A DNA stretch of 64,000 bases, from the NCBI GenBank assembly GCA_903909375.1, contig CAIVVM010000036.1, positions 1 to 64,000 on the forward strand, given 5' to 3'. The stretch is from an uncultured Alphaproteobacteria bacterium (GTDB lineage Bacteria > Pseudomonadota > Alphaproteobacteria > Caulobacterales > Caulobacteraceae). Below the pieces are notes generated by a model, which made no database searches, had not been told where the DNA came from, and saw nothing but the letters and a program-made list of their open reading frames with translations. Shown one piece after another: positions 46,925-57,686 of the stretch. Every line of letters starts with the position of its first letter. Within the stretch, counting starts at the first letter, position 1. Made by a program: the position numbers and the translations under genes.

Positions 46925-48427
46925 CTATTTCGCCAGCTTCAACCCCGGCAGCGCCGCGGCCTGCTGAGCGTCCAGCTGGGTCTTGCGTAAACCCACCCGC
47001 ACGCCGCTGGAGGCGCCGAACTCCATCAGCCGATCGGATGTTGCGTCATAGGCCGGCCAGGCCTCCGCGCCGCACTTTGGCGTCGAGGTTCTGGCGAACG
47101 ACACCCAGCAGGCGTGCATAAGGCTGGCCATGGCGCGGTCTTCATCGGACACCACGCTCATCGGCGTGCGCCGACCCCAGTATTCCCAGACGTACTGGAT
47201 CTCGGCGGCATGGGCCGAGGTCGTCACCGCGGGACGGTATCGGGCGCCCACATAGGAGAAATAGTAGAGCCACGCGGGTTTGCCGGCAGAGGCCTTCGCC
47301 GCCACCCAGCGCGCCGGGCCGCCCATCAAGCGATCGGTGAACATGGCGCGCGCCAGGGTGTCTTCTCCCTTCGCGGCCTCCTCCGGATAGGCGGGCTTCA
47401 GCGCCTCCACGCCGAAACGTGCCAGGGCCGCCATCGTCTGTTTCGCCGGCCCCATCAGGGAGTCTTCGCCGGAATTGGAGCCGATCATCAAGGGCACATC
47501 CGCAAACCGGCCACGCGCCAGCGCCTGGGAAGCGGTCTCGGTCATCAGCTTGCCGTCGATGAAGGGCTGGTAGTCGCCGTTCACCGGGACCAGTTTCTCG
47601 ACAGGGATGGCGCGAAGGTCGGCGGCCGTGGCGGTTTCGGCCACGCCGAGCCTTGCGAGCGCGGCGGCGCCTTCCTTTTCCTTGTCGGCCAGGGTTTTTG
47701 GCTCAAACCAACCGGCGCCGCTCTGGACGATGGCCTTGGAATAGAGGCCCCTCGCAGATGGGGTCGCCAGCAGCGACAGGATGCTCATGCCGCCCGCACT
47801 CTCGCCAAACACCGTCACATTGCGGGGATCGCCGCCGAACGCGGCGATGTTCTTCTGGACCCATTTCAGGGCGGCCACCTGATCCATGAGGCCGAAGTTG
47901 CCTGTGGGCTTGCTGCCCGCAGCCCTGGTGAGCGCCGGATGGGCGAAATAGCCGAGCGCCCCCAGCCGGTAGTTGATCGAGACGACCACGACCCCGTCGC
48001 GGGCGAAGTTCTGGCCGTCGTAGACCCAACCCGCGCCGGTCCTGTGGCTCCCACCGTGAATCCAGACCATGACAGGCGCGCCCTTGGCCTGCTTCGGGGT
48101 GAAGACGTTGAGCTGCAGGCAGTCTTCGCTGACCGGTCCATTGGCGCCGCCGCCGTTGGGCATGTCGTTTGGCAGCATCGGCTGCGGACAGGACGGCCCG
48201 GCCCGGGTCGCATCCCGCGCGCCGGTCCAGGCAGGCGCCGGTTGCGGCGGGGACCATCTCAGGTCACCCACCGGCGCCGCAGCGAAGGGGATATTCAGGA
48301 AGGTGTTGGCCCGGTCGCTGGCCTTCCCGACCACAACGCCAGCGGACGTCTTGACCGAGACCGACTGGGCCAGCACGGGCGTTGTCAGCAGGGTTGCGGC
48401 AAGGATGGCGCCTGCGATCCGGATCAT
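46925..48427 (-). CDS. Secreted type B carboxylesterase
   Basis: 500 residues with signal peptide MIRIAGAILAATLLTTPVLA. Carboxylesterase/cholinesterase family alpha/beta hydrolase. FLNIPFAAAPVGDLRW, SEDCLQLNVFTP, VMVWIHGGSHRTGAG (oxyanion hole) and the nucleophile elbow FGESAGGMS are all visible. A Cys pair (GPSCPQ...SEDC) fits the conserved disulfide of the family. Exported, so it acts on extracellular or periplasmic esters; substrate not predictable. Divergent from the YmdB-like gene and 80 bases downstream of zwf. Confidence 0.93.
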   Translation of the reverse strand: MIRIAGAILAATLLTTPVLAQSVSVKTSAGVVVGKASDRANTFLNIPFAAAPVGDLRWSPPQPAPAWTGARDATRAGPSCPQPMLPNDMPNGGGANGPVSEDCLQLNVFTPKQAKGAPVMVWIHGGSHRTGAGWVYDGQNFARDGVVVVSINYRLGALGYFAHPALTRAAGSKPTGNFGLMDQVAALKWVQKNIAAFGGDPRNVTVFGESAGGMSILSLLATPSARGLYSKAIVQSGAGWFEPKTLADKEKEGAAALARLGVAETATAADLRAIPVEKLVPVNGDYQPFIDGKLMTETASQALARGRFADVPLMIGSNSGEDSLMGPAKQTMAALARFGVEALKPAYPEEAAKGEDTLARAMFTDRLMGGPARWVAAKASAGKPAWLYYFSYVGARYRPAVTTSAHAAEIQYVWEYWGRRTPMSVVSDEDRAMASLMHACWVSFARTSTPKCGAEAWPAYDATSDRLMEFGASSGVRVGLRKTQLDAQQAAALPGLKLAK

Positions 48428-48547
48428 GGTCGTCTCCCGTTCATTTGGGCCGGATTAGCCCTGCTTTCGGACGCTTCGGCAACTGTCGGTCGAACGCGCC
48501 GCAAGGCTTCGATTTGATCCCTGCAAGGAAGTCTCTAGTAGAGGCAC

Positions 48548-49384
48548 ATGAGATTTGCCTTTTTCGGAGACGTGGTCGGTCGCTCGGGCCGCGAGGGGCT
48601 GGCGGAACACCTGCCGGGTCTGCGCCGCGCGCTTCAGCTCGAATTTGTGATCATCAACGCCGAAAACGCCGCCGCGGGGTTCGGGATCACAGAAGCCACG
48701 GCGCGCGAGCTGTTTGACGCCGGCGCCGATTGCCTGACGCTGGGCAACCATTCCTGGGATCAGAAGGAGGCGATGACCTACATCGTCCGGGAACCTCGCC
48801 TGATCCGGCCCCTGAACTATTCCGCCTTTTCCCGCGCCCCCGGCCGGGGTTCACAGCTGTTCGACACGCCCGACGGCAAGCGCATACTGGTGATTAATCT
48901 GCTGGGCCGGGTGTTCATGGACGCGCTTGATGATCCGTTTGCGGCCGTGGACCCGGAATTGGACGCCTGCCCGCTGGGCGCCGTCGCCGACGCCATCATC
49001 GTCGACATGCACGCCGAGGCCACTTCGGAGAAAATGGCCATGGGCCATTTCTGCGATGGCCGGGCGACCCTGGTGGTGGGCACCCACAGTCACGTGCCCA
49101 CAGCCGACGCACAGATACTGCCAGGCGGCACCGCCTATCAGACCGACGCCGGCGCCTGCGCCGACTACGACAGCGTGATCGGCAACCAGAAGGAAGAGCC
49201 GCTGCGGCGCTTCACCACCCGCATTTCCGGTGGCCGCTACAAACCCGCGGAAGGCCCGGCGACGGTTTGCGGGGTGTTTGTGGAGACTGACCCCGCCACG
49301 GGGCTGGCGCGCCGCATCGAGCCGATACGGATCGGAGGTCGTCTGAAGCCGACGGTCCCGACGCTGGATACTCTCGAAAGCTAG
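48548..49384 (+). CDS. YmdB-like (TIGR00282) metallophosphoesterase
   Basis: 278 residues from [21 protein letters not shown]. Calcineurin-type metallophosphoesterase of the TIGR00282/YmdB family, with metal ligands in [22 protein letters not shown] and [12 protein letters not shown]. Bacillus YmdB hydrolyses 2',3'-cyclic nucleotides. The final codon overlaps the stop of the convergent histidine kinase gene (CTAG). AGAGGC precedes the ATG. Confidence 0.93.
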   Translation: MRFAFFGDVVGRSGREGLAEHLPGLRRALQLEFVIINAENAAAGFGITEATARELFDAGADCLTLGNHSWDQKEAMTYIVREPRLIRPLNYSAFSRAPGRGSQLFDTPDGKRILVINLLGRVFMDALDDPFAAVDPELDACPLGAVADAIIVDMHAEATSEKMAMGHFCDGRATLVVGTHSHVPTADAQILPGGTAYQTDAGACADYDSVIGNQKEEPLRRFTTRISGGRYKPAEGPATVCGVFVETDPATGLARRIEPIRIGGRLKPTVPTLDTLES

Positions 49385-51108
49385 GCCGCAGCCTCGGAAA
49401 TGGCGGCGGCTGGGGCAGCGTTCAACGCCTCGGCGATGGCGGCGATCAGCGCGGCGGGCTGCACCGGCTTGGCCTGCAGGGCGTTGAAGCCAAGGCCCTG
49501 CAAGCGCTCGGCCTCGCCCGGCATGGCGTCGGCAGTCAGGGCGATCACAGGAATGTCGGCGCGTCCGGCCTGGCCATCGCGCAACCGGCTGAGCGCCTCG
49601 ACACCGTCCATGATGGGCATGTGCAGGTCCATCAGCACAAGGTCGAAGCCGCCTGATCGCAGCCGGTCCAGCGCCTGACTGCCGTTGGTGACCGTCTCGA
49701 TCGTGGCTCCGGCAGCCTCCAGGATCGCGCGCGCTACAGCCAGGTTGACCGGATTGTCATCGGCCACGAGCACCTTGCAGGTCAGGAGGGCGGCCGGTTG
49801 GGTAGCTGGCGGTTCCGCCACCTGGGTTGCCGGCAACGGCAACCAGACGTGGAAACTGGATCCTACGCCGGGCTCGCTTTCGACACAGATTTCGCCGCCC
49901 ATCATCCTGGCCAGGGTTCGGCAGATCGAGAGACCCAGCCCGGTGCCGCCGTAGTTGCGGGCCGTGGAGACCTCGGCCTGGGCAAAGGGGCGGAAAATCA
50001 GCGCCATCTGTTCGGGTGTCATCCCAATGCCGGTGTCGCTGACCACGATCGCGACGCCGCCATCGCCATCGGCGCCGGGCGCAGGGTGGAGTTCGAGCCG
50101 AACCTGGCCCTCGTGAGTGAATTTCACGGCGTTGGAGATCAGGTTGAGGATGATCTGGCGCACCCGCGTCTCGTCGCCCATCAGACCTTCAGGCAGGTCC
50201 GGGTCGACATGGCAGGTCAGGGCAAGGGACTTGGCGGCCGCGACCTCGGACCAGAGCTCGACGGTCTGGGCGCCGGCGGCCCTCAGATCGAACGCCGCGA
50301 CGTCCAGCTCGAGATGTCCGGCCTCGATCTTGGCGAGATCCAGCAGATCATTGAGTATGGTGAGCAGGCTGTCGCCCGAGCGCAGGACGGTGTCGACATA
50401 GGCGGCCTGCCGTGCATCCAGCTCCGTTCGACGCAGCGCCTGCGCCATGCCCAGAACCCCGTTCAGCGGCGTGCGGAGTTCATGGCTCACCACCGCCAGA
50501 AACTCTGATTTGGCATTGTTGGCGGCAATCGCACCGCGCTGGGCGACCTCAAGCGCGGCGGCGGAGCGCATGTTGGCGTGGGCGCTGGCGCCGACATAGG
50601 CCAGCAGCATGGCCAGGGAGACCATCAAGCTCAGGAGCGAAGGCCACGAATAGTTCCCATCAGAAAGCGGCAGGGCGATGAGGGCCAATGCCGGCGGGAT
50701 CATCAGCGCGGCCATGGCGAGCGGCGCGCGGAAACAGAAGCACTGGGCATGCACCAGGACGCCGGCCAGGATAGCGAAGGCGACCAACCGGAAAGCCTCA
50801 CCGCCTGCCCACCAGTAGAGGACGCCCATCAGGGTCCAGAGAGCCCCGGCGGCAAAGAGAATGACAAGAAAGGCGACGCGGTTGAAGGGCGTCAGCGCAA
50901 CGCCAGCCACCGCCTTGCGGCAAACCACTACGGCCAGCGCTTCGCCGACAATATAGCCGACCCCCCAGATCAGGGCCATGGCGACTTCGACATTCACGCC
51001 GAGAAGGGTTCCGCAAATGAGAGCGATCAGGGCGCGCGCCAAAAGCGTGTCGCACGAGGTGGCGGCCACCGCGTCCAGTCGTTCGTCCAGAAGGCTGCGG
51101 AACCTCAT
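49381..51108 (-). CDS. Membrane-bound hybrid histidine kinase with C-terminal receiver
   Basis: 575 residues from [16 protein letters not shown]. About six TM helices in the first 175 residues (hydrophobic runs at about 22-45, 45-63, 78-99, 105-123, 130-147 and 156-174), with no extracytoplasmic sensor domain. HisKA carries the phospho-acceptor in [18 protein letters not shown] (His209). HATPase_c has [15 protein letters not shown] (N box), DTGIGM (G1) and GGTGLGLSI (G2). The receiver domain starts at [14 protein letters not shown], with Asp494 in LVLMDLHMP. No cognate regulator adjacent. Start at 51108 preferred; longer frames extend into the divergent promoter region. Confidence 0.93.
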   Translation of the reverse strand: MRFRSLLDERLDAVAATSCDTLLARALIALICGTLLGVNVEVAMALIWGVGYIVGEALAVVVCRKAVAGVALTPFNRVAFLVILFAAGALWTLMGVLYWWAGGEAFRLVAFAILAGVLVHAQCFCFRAPLAMAALMIPPALALIALPLSDGNYSWPSLLSLMVSLAMLLAYVGASAHANMRSAAALEVAQRGAIAANNAKSEFLAVVSHELRTPLNGVLGMAQALRRTELDARQAAYVDTVLRSGDSLLTILNDLLDLAKIEAGHLELDVAAFDLRAAGAQTVELWSEVAAAKSLALTCHVDPDLPEGLMGDETRVRQIILNLISNAVKFTHEGQVRLELHPAPGADGDGGVAIVVSDTGIGMTPEQMALIFRPFAQAEVSTARNYGGTGLGLSICRTLARMMGGEICVESEPGVGSSFHVWLPLPATQVAEPPATQPAALLTCKVLVADDNPVNLAVARAILEAAGATIETVTNGSQALDRLRSGGFDLVLMDLHMPIMDGVEALSRLRDGQAGRADIPVIALTADAMPGEAERLQGLGFNALQAKPVQPAALIAAIAEALNAAPAAAISEAAA

Positions 51109-51301
51109 GAGCACCTGAGCGCACTCCCCGTGCGACGCCCGAACCCTCGTTGGACGTCCGGCAAGACCTTCTTTAAGCGGTACATGTAAATAGACGATTG
51201 TTCTTTGAAGCGTGTTCTTCCGGGCGGCGTACCTCAAGATGGTGGCCGGTTAGGGCGTTCAGGGGCTAGGCTGATGGTTCTGGCTCCCGGGAGACACGCA
51301 G

Positions 51302-51664
51302 ATGCTTGCCAAGTTCCTCGTCCGCGCGGTGTTCGCCGCCATCGGCCTGTGGGTCGCCTCCGAGATCGTACCCGGGGTCGATGTCAGGACAACCGGCGCC
51401 CTGATCATTGCGGCCGTGCTGCTGGGGGTGGTCAACGCCATCGTGCGCCCGGTGGTGTTCATCCTGACCCTGCCGATCACCATTGTGACACTGGGCCTGT
51501 TCCTGCTGGTGGTGAACGCGATGATGATAGGCCTGGTGGCCTGGCTGGTGCCGGGATTCAGGATCGACGGCCTGCTGGCAGGCTGCCTGGTCGCCATTGT
51601 CACCGGAATCTCCAGCTGGATCGGGGGGCTGGTGCTCCGGGACGACCAGCAGACCCGGCGCTGA
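51302..51664 (+). CDS. YvlD-type four-helix membrane protein (phage holin superfamily IV-like)
   Basis: 120 residues, almost entirely hydrophobic: segments at about 5-22, 34-50, 55-82 and 88-110 give four TM helices. VNAIVRPVVFILTLPITIVTLGLFLLVVNAM is the diagnostic YvlD/COG1950 block (annotated phage holin family, though these are chromosomal proteins and not phage lysis proteins). Function not established; in Bacillus yvlD belongs to an envelope-stress regulon. Stands alone between the hybrid kinase and groEL. Confidence 0.88.
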   Translation: MLAKFLVRAVFAAIGLWVASEIVPGVDVRTTGALIIAAVLLGVVNAIVRPVVFILTLPITIVTLGLFLLVVNAMMIGLVAWLVPGFRIDGLLAGCLVAIVTGISSWIGGLVLRDDQQTRR

Positions 51665-51674
51665 TCGCAACATA

Positions 51675-51704
51675 GAAAAAGGGCGGGACCTTCCGATCCC
51701 GCCC
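51675..51704 (-). terminator. Intrinsic terminator of groESL
   Basis: Minus-strand reading: GGGCGGGA-tcggaagg-TCCCGCCC followed by TTTTTC. It lies 73 bases after the groEL stop and faces the YvlD-like gene, so it may also slow transcripts from that side. Confidence 0.85.
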
Positions 51705-51714
51705 TCGATCTTTG

Positions 51715-51759
51715 ATCCCGGCTCGGCCTTCGCGGCTACGCCGCTACGTTGGCCGGGAT
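51715..51759 (+). repeat. Nested-palindrome intergenic element (REP-like)
   Basis: ATCCCGG (51715-51721) pairs with CCGGGAT (51753-51759), and GCGGC-tac-GCCGC lies inside. Same ATCCCGGC/GCCGGGAT core as the repeats at 2137 and 3319. Found between groESL and its terminator, outside genes. Confidence 0.55.
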
Positions 51760-51776
51760 GACAGCTTCTACGGTGA

Positions 51777-53468
<1,692 letters not shown>

Positions 53469-53756
53469 TTAGGAAACGACGCCCAGGATGTCGCTTTCCT
53501 TCATGATCAGCAGGTCCTTGCCATCAAGCTTGACCTCGGTGCCGGACCACTTGCCGAACAGGATGCGGTCGCCGGCCTTGACGTCGAGAGGCTGGACCTT
53601 GCCGCTGTCGTCGCGGGCGCCGGGGCCGGTGGAGATCACTTTGCCTTCCTGCGGCTTTTCCTTTGCGGTGTCGGGAATGATGATCCCGCCCTTGGTCTTC
53701 TCTTCTTCCTCGACGCGCTCAACGAGCACGCGATCTCCCAGGGGACGAAACGCCAT
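53469..53756 (-). CDS. groES: Co-chaperonin GroES (10 kDa)
   Basis: 95 residues. [21 protein letters not shown], the mobile loop [21 protein letters not shown] and [33 protein letters not shown] fit the family. Forms the heptameric lid of GroEL. First gene of the groESL operon. Confidence 0.98.
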   Translation of the reverse strand: MAFRPLGDRVLVERVEEEEKTKGGIIIPDTAKEKPQEGKVISTGPGARDDSGKVQPLDVKAGDRILFGKWSGTEVKLDGKDLLIMKESDILGVVS

Positions 53757-53824
53757 GTGTCTTCTCTCTCTGATTCCGTGCGAGACGGTTTGAATGCTCT
53801 GACCGGCCTGAAGGGGCGCCGCTG

Positions 53825-53851
53825 TTAGCAGTCGCCACCCTTGAGTGCCAA
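53825..53851 (-). promoter_or_regulatory. CIRCE element, HrcA operator of groESL
   Basis: TTAGCAGTC-N9-GAGTGCCAA (plus strand; N9 = GCCACCCTT), two mismatches from the consensus TTAGCACTC-N9-GAGTGCTAA. It lies 69 bases upstream of the groES ATG. HrcA binding here would repress groESL without heat stress, as in Caulobacter crescentus. Confidence 0.92.
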
Positions 53852-53973
53852 CGTCGGGTGGGAGTTAGGTAGGACAGCCCCGGGAGTCAAGGCAGGCGGC
53901 CCCAGCTTTGCCCATGGCGGGTTGGCTTTTCAGCCGTGGTTCCTATTCTGGGGCCTTGGTCAGGAGACCGTCG

Positions 53974-55188
53974 GTGAATCTGCAATCGGTCCTTCAGAAC
54001 GTCGTTCGGGTCGGCGACCTGACGATCAAGCTGCCCGGCGGGCAAACGCTGACGTTGGGCGACGGTTCCGGACCGGCCCTGACAGCGCGCATCACCTCCA
54101 ACAGTTGGGCGGCTCGGATCGCCACCAATCCCGGCCTGGGCGTCGGCGAAGCCTATATGGACGGCGGGCTGGTGCTGGAGCAGGGCGAGATCGCCGCCTT
54201 CATTGACCTGATCGGCGCCAACGCCGAGTTCAAGAAGAAGAAACGGCGGGGTCCGATCCGTCGCTGGCTGCGTCGGACGATCCGTGAGGCCAACAATCGC
54301 GTGCAATCGCTGCGCAATGTGGCTCATCACTATGACCTCTCCTATGACCTCTACCGGCGGTTTCTGGACGAGGACATGCAGTACTCCTGCGCCTATTTCG
54401 AGCGCCCCGACATGACGCTGGAAGAAGCCCAGCTGGCCAAGAAGCGGCACATCGCCGCCAAATTGAATCTGCAGCCCGGCCAGAGCGTGGTCGAGATCGG
54501 TTGCGGCTGGGGCGGGTTGGCCCTGCAGCTGGTCGAGGACGCAGACGTCGAGGTGGACGCCATCACGCTCTCGGTCGAACAGCTCAAGATCGCCAAGGCC
54601 CGCGCCGAGGCCAAGGGCCTGGCCCACAAGGCCCGCTTCTCGCTGACGGACTATCGGGATCTGAAAGGGACCTATGACCGGGTATTGTCGGTGGCGATGT
54701 TCGAGGCTGTCGGTCGTCCCAACTATCAGGAGTATTTCGACGGCGTGGCGCGCCTGATGAAGGACGATGGGGTCGGCCTGGTTCACTCCATCGGTCGGCC
54801 GGAGCCCGGCGTCACCAACGGCTGGATCGACAAGTACATCTTTCCCGGCGGCTATAGCCCCTCGCTCTCCGAGGTGATGCCGGCCATTGAGCGCGCCGGC
54901 CTGATCGTGACGGACGTGGAGATCCTGCGCCTGCACTACGCCGAGACCATCCGCCACTGGCGCGACCGGTTCGAGGCCGCACGCGCGGAAATCGCCGAAC
55001 TCTACGACGAGCGGTTCTGCCGGATGTTCGAGTTCTATCTGGGTATCGCCGAGCAGAGCTTCCGCGCGCGGCGTCAGTACATCTGGCAGATCCAGCTGGC
55101 CAAGCGCGTGGATGTTCTGCCGATCACCCGCGACTATATCGCCGAGAACGAGCGCGGGTTTGCGAAGCCGGCTAAGCGGGTGGCGTAA
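53974..55188 (+). CDS. cfa: Cyclopropane-fatty-acyl-phospholipid synthase
   Basis: 404 residues from a GTG with AGGAG eight bases upstream (MNLQSVLQNVVRVGDLTIK). SAM-dependent methylation of cis double bonds in membrane phospholipids. LRNVAHHYDLSYDLYRRFLDEDMQYSCAYF (substrate region), the SAM motif VVEIGCGWGGLALQLVED, the EYFDGVARLMKDDGVGLVHSIGRP segment, GWIDKYIFPGGYSPS and HYAETIRHWRDRF are diagnostic. An upstream in-frame ATG at 53908 has no good ribosome site. Divergent from groES. Confidence 0.95.
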   Translation: MNLQSVLQNVVRVGDLTIKLPGGQTLTLGDGSGPALTARITSNSWAARIATNPGLGVGEAYMDGGLVLEQGEIAAFIDLIGANAEFKKKKRRGPIRRWLRRTIREANNRVQSLRNVAHHYDLSYDLYRRFLDEDMQYSCAYFERPDMTLEEAQLAKKRHIAAKLNLQPGQSVVEIGCGWGGLALQLVEDADVEVDAITLSVEQLKIAKARAEAKGLAHKARFSLTDYRDLKGTYDRVLSVAMFEAVGRPNYQEYFDGVARLMKDDGVGLVHSIGRPEPGVTNGWIDKYIFPGGYSPSLSEVMPAIERAGLIVTDVEILRLHYAETIRHWRDRFEAARAEIAELYDERFCRMFEFYLGIAEQSFRARRQYIWQIQLAKRVDVLPITRDYIAENERGFAKPAKRVA

Positions 55189-55405
55189 GGGGCGGAAGGC
55201 GGGCGTCCCCGGGTCGCCTGTTCCCGGTCACGCGTTTCGGCGACCCGATCCGGTTGTGCTTTCAAGGGGCAATTCCGCAATGCCGCGCGCCAGGTGCGCC
55301 CGACAAACCCGAAGGCCGCAGCCGGTATGAACGCCACGTTGAAGGCTTCCATTTGCCAGTGTCACCGAAGGCGTCTTGCAAACGCGTCCCGCACCGCGCG
55401 TGAGC

Positions 55406-56677
55406 TTACGATTGTCCCGAAAGCGCGTCCAGATGCGCGGGATTCGCGTCACGGACGCAGAGGACGTGATTATGGCCGCGAATGTCGTCCCCCTGTGGAC
55501 CGAAACCGTTGGGGAAGTCGCCGGGTCTTGCGCTCTTGGGATCGCTGCGCTGGGCGCCCGCGCCATGAACGTCGAGCCAGCTGTAGCGGCCCGAACCCGG
55601 CGGCTGTTCCATGCGCCCCAGCGCCGGGCCAACCGCGAAATAGATCGCCAGTTCACCCCGGAGTCGGAAGGGCCTCCGGGTTTCACCAGCAGGCGGGGGC
55701 GCTTCCAGGTGGGTTGTCGACGACCAGACATAGATATCCGGCCTGACAATCCGGAAAACCGGAGCGATGGCCGGAGTTCGGGTGTAGTCGATGATCGAGT
55801 GAAGCGCCTTTGCATTGGGCAACCGCCAGTCACGATGCCCATCCAGGGCAAGGCTGCCGCAATAGGCCAGCGCATCGGCCCAGCTGCGCGCGACGCCGTC
55901 CTCGTTGCGCATCCACTCGAGGCCCGTCGCCGAATCCCGGACGGTCTCCTCACGGACCTCGAACCGGTTGAGTCCATAGGCGGGGCCGCGGACAAGTCTC
56001 ACCGCCAGCCGATTGGGCGTCCTCATGAAGTTCGCCGGGTCCATGACGGGATAGCCCTTGATCCGGCCATCCGCGAAATTGACTCCGAATACAGTTTCGT
56101 CCCGACCCATGGTCCGGCCGACATAACGGGTGGCGCTCCAGAGCTGCACATCAATGGCGCGCTTGCCGCGCGCGGCGTCGCCAAGGCCCGAACCCCGGCC
56201 CGCGTCCGTACCGTAGGAAAAGGCGAATGCGCCGGTGTCGATATAGGGACGCGACGTCGCCGGGTCGCCGCTGAAACCGCCGCGGAAGTCGATCAAACTG
56301 TAAAGCTCGCGGAGGGTCGGAACGCGCCAGTCTGAATGTCCACCCAGGCGGCTCTGCGCCGCATAGGTCTCAAGCTGGGCATAGGTGATCGGAGGGCTCG
56401 CGGCCTTGGCCCACTGGAGCCCGGTGACCAGCTCGCTGACCGTTCCATCACTATTGTCGCGATAGCGCGGCGACAGGCCCGGATGCTGGGCGTCCTGACC
56501 GGATAGCGGCTGGCCCGTCGCAGGACAGGGTATGGTTTCGCCCGTGACGCCATAGCATTGGTCCTGACCCGTGGCGAGGATGGGATAGCGCGGAGCCGGG
56601 TCGCTTCTGGCGCTGGCCTGCAGGGCAAGAAACCCGACGGTCAAAGCGGCCGCCGCCGTCCAGAGGCGGATGGTCAT
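55406..56677 (-). CDS. Secreted protein with two DUF1566 (Lcl C-terminal-like) domains
   Basis: 423 residues from MTIRLWTAAAALTVGFLALQASA, a signal peptide. Two copies of the DUF1566/Lcl C-terminal domain follow: residues about 70-230 (NSDGTVSELVTGLQWAKAA, GHSDWRVPTLRELYSLID) and about 235-410 (RDSATGLEWMRNEDG, GHRDWRLPNAKALHSIID). The GLxWxxN and DWRLPxxxEL motifs are typical. Function of DUF1566 is unknown; often lipoprotein-borne or secreted and linked to cell-surface roles. Start at 56677 has GGAG. Confidence 0.85.
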   Translation of the reverse strand: MTIRLWTAAAALTVGFLALQASARSDPAPRYPILATGQDQCYGVTGETIPCPATGQPLSGQDAQHPGLSPRYRDNSDGTVSELVTGLQWAKAASPPITYAQLETYAAQSRLGGHSDWRVPTLRELYSLIDFRGGFSGDPATSRPYIDTGAFAFSYGTDAGRGSGLGDAARGKRAIDVQLWSATRYVGRTMGRDETVFGVNFADGRIKGYPVMDPANFMRTPNRLAVRLVRGPAYGLNRFEVREETVRDSATGLEWMRNEDGVARSWADALAYCGSLALDGHRDWRLPNAKALHSIIDYTRTPAIAPVFRIVRPDIYVWSSTTHLEAPPPAGETRRPFRLRGELAIYFAVGPALGRMEQPPGSGRYSWLDVHGAGAQRSDPKSARPGDFPNGFGPQGDDIRGHNHVLCVRDANPAHLDALSGQS

Positions 56678-57097
56678 GGCGCATCTCCGGGGAGGATCAC
56701 GACTGTTGCAGTTGGTGTTTGGATTTGTATCTGCCGTCTCTATTGGGCGACAAAGAGGCGGGCGGACATCGCGGAATTGGGACAGGCCTACCCTACTGCG
56801 CGCGGGGATCGATGAATGTGGAGTAGCTGCAGCCGTGACCCCAGGCCGCGGCCCGCCAGCTGCGCTCCGGCGTGGCCCACCGCGTTGGCGGGTTCCCCGA
56901 TGGTCGCCGGTCCCGGCGTCCAAACGCGTCAGAATCGAGTAGAACGGTCGAAGGCCCGTCGGAGATGTTTCACGCTGCGGTCGGGCCGGTTCGTCGCGCG
57001 AATGGTCATTGCCGGAGCCATTTCTGCTGGACCGCTGCAAATGGGTCGCTAGGGTCGCGGCGAGAGACGAAACCCGAGACCCCTGGAGAAAACACCC
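56678..57097 (+). other. 420-base divergent intergenic region with no supported gene
   Basis: No reading frame on either strand has a recognisable start, ribosome site and family resemblance together. It must contain promoters for the DUF1566 gene (leftwards) and the secreted protein at 57098 (rightwards). I see no clear promoter boxes, repeats or structured RNA. Confidence 0.6.
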
Positions 57098-57511
57098 ATG
57101 CGCCGCGCCCTTGCGCTCGCTGCTGTCGCCGCCCTTGCCGTGACCAGCGCCGCCTCTGCCGAGACCTGGACCAAATACATCGATGGGCCGAACGGCACCG
57201 CCTGGTCCTTTGATGGCGACTATACCTACCGTGATCGCCAGACAGGTCGCCTGGTGGTCATGCAGGCTGTCTCAAAGCCGGAAGCCAAGCTGGGTCCGGC
57301 CGGTCCCGGCAAGTCCGACGGCGTCGGCAATATCGTGGCTCTGGATTGCGCCAACAAGAACATGATCATGATCGGATCCTACAAGCCGTCTGCCCCCTTC
57401 GAGGAAAAGACCGGTTGGCGTCTGCAATCGCCGAAGAAGGCCGATGGCCCGGACAACGAGGCCCTCATGGCGGCCGTCTGTCCGATGGCGGCCAAGGCGC
57501 CGTCGAAATAG
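57098..57511 (+). CDS. Small secreted protein of unknown function
   Basis: 137 residues from MRRALALAAVAALAVTSAASA, a Sec signal peptide (cleavage after ASA). The mature part begins ETWTKYIDGPNGTAWSFDGDYTYRDRQTGRLVVM and contains ALDCANKN and AVCPM, a possible disulfide pair. The layout (one small beta-rich domain, two Cys, a signal) resembles proteins annotated as surface-adhesin protein E-like/hypothetical, but I cannot assign it. GGAGAAAACACCC precedes the start. Confidence 0.7.
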   Translation: MRRALALAAVAALAVTSAASAETWTKYIDGPNGTAWSFDGDYTYRDRQTGRLVVMQAVSKPEAKLGPAGPGKSDGVGNIVALDCANKNMIMIGSYKPSAPFEEKTGWRLQSPKKADGPDNEALMAAVCPMAAKAPSK

Positions 57512-57686
57512 CGGTCATGGCCGGCGCAGGTCTCAAGGCCGCGCCGCGTCTTAAAACGTTTGTTTGATTCCCGGCGAAAATGATCCAAAGCTCTCGATCA
57601 ATCGCTGCGCGCGCTGTCGCGCGGCGACACTGACCACAGGGCCGGCGATCCGAGCCCTGACCAACATATCCAATGGGAGACATCCG

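Noticed and set aside
51302-51664. Prophage remnant, from the holin-like label
   Set aside because: The sequence is of the chromosomal YvlD type, and no phage gene surrounds it.
55189-55405. Small minus-strand ORF (72 codons) between cfa and the DUF1566 gene
   Set aside because: Overlaps the 3' end of cfa, no family resemblance and composition like noncoding frames.
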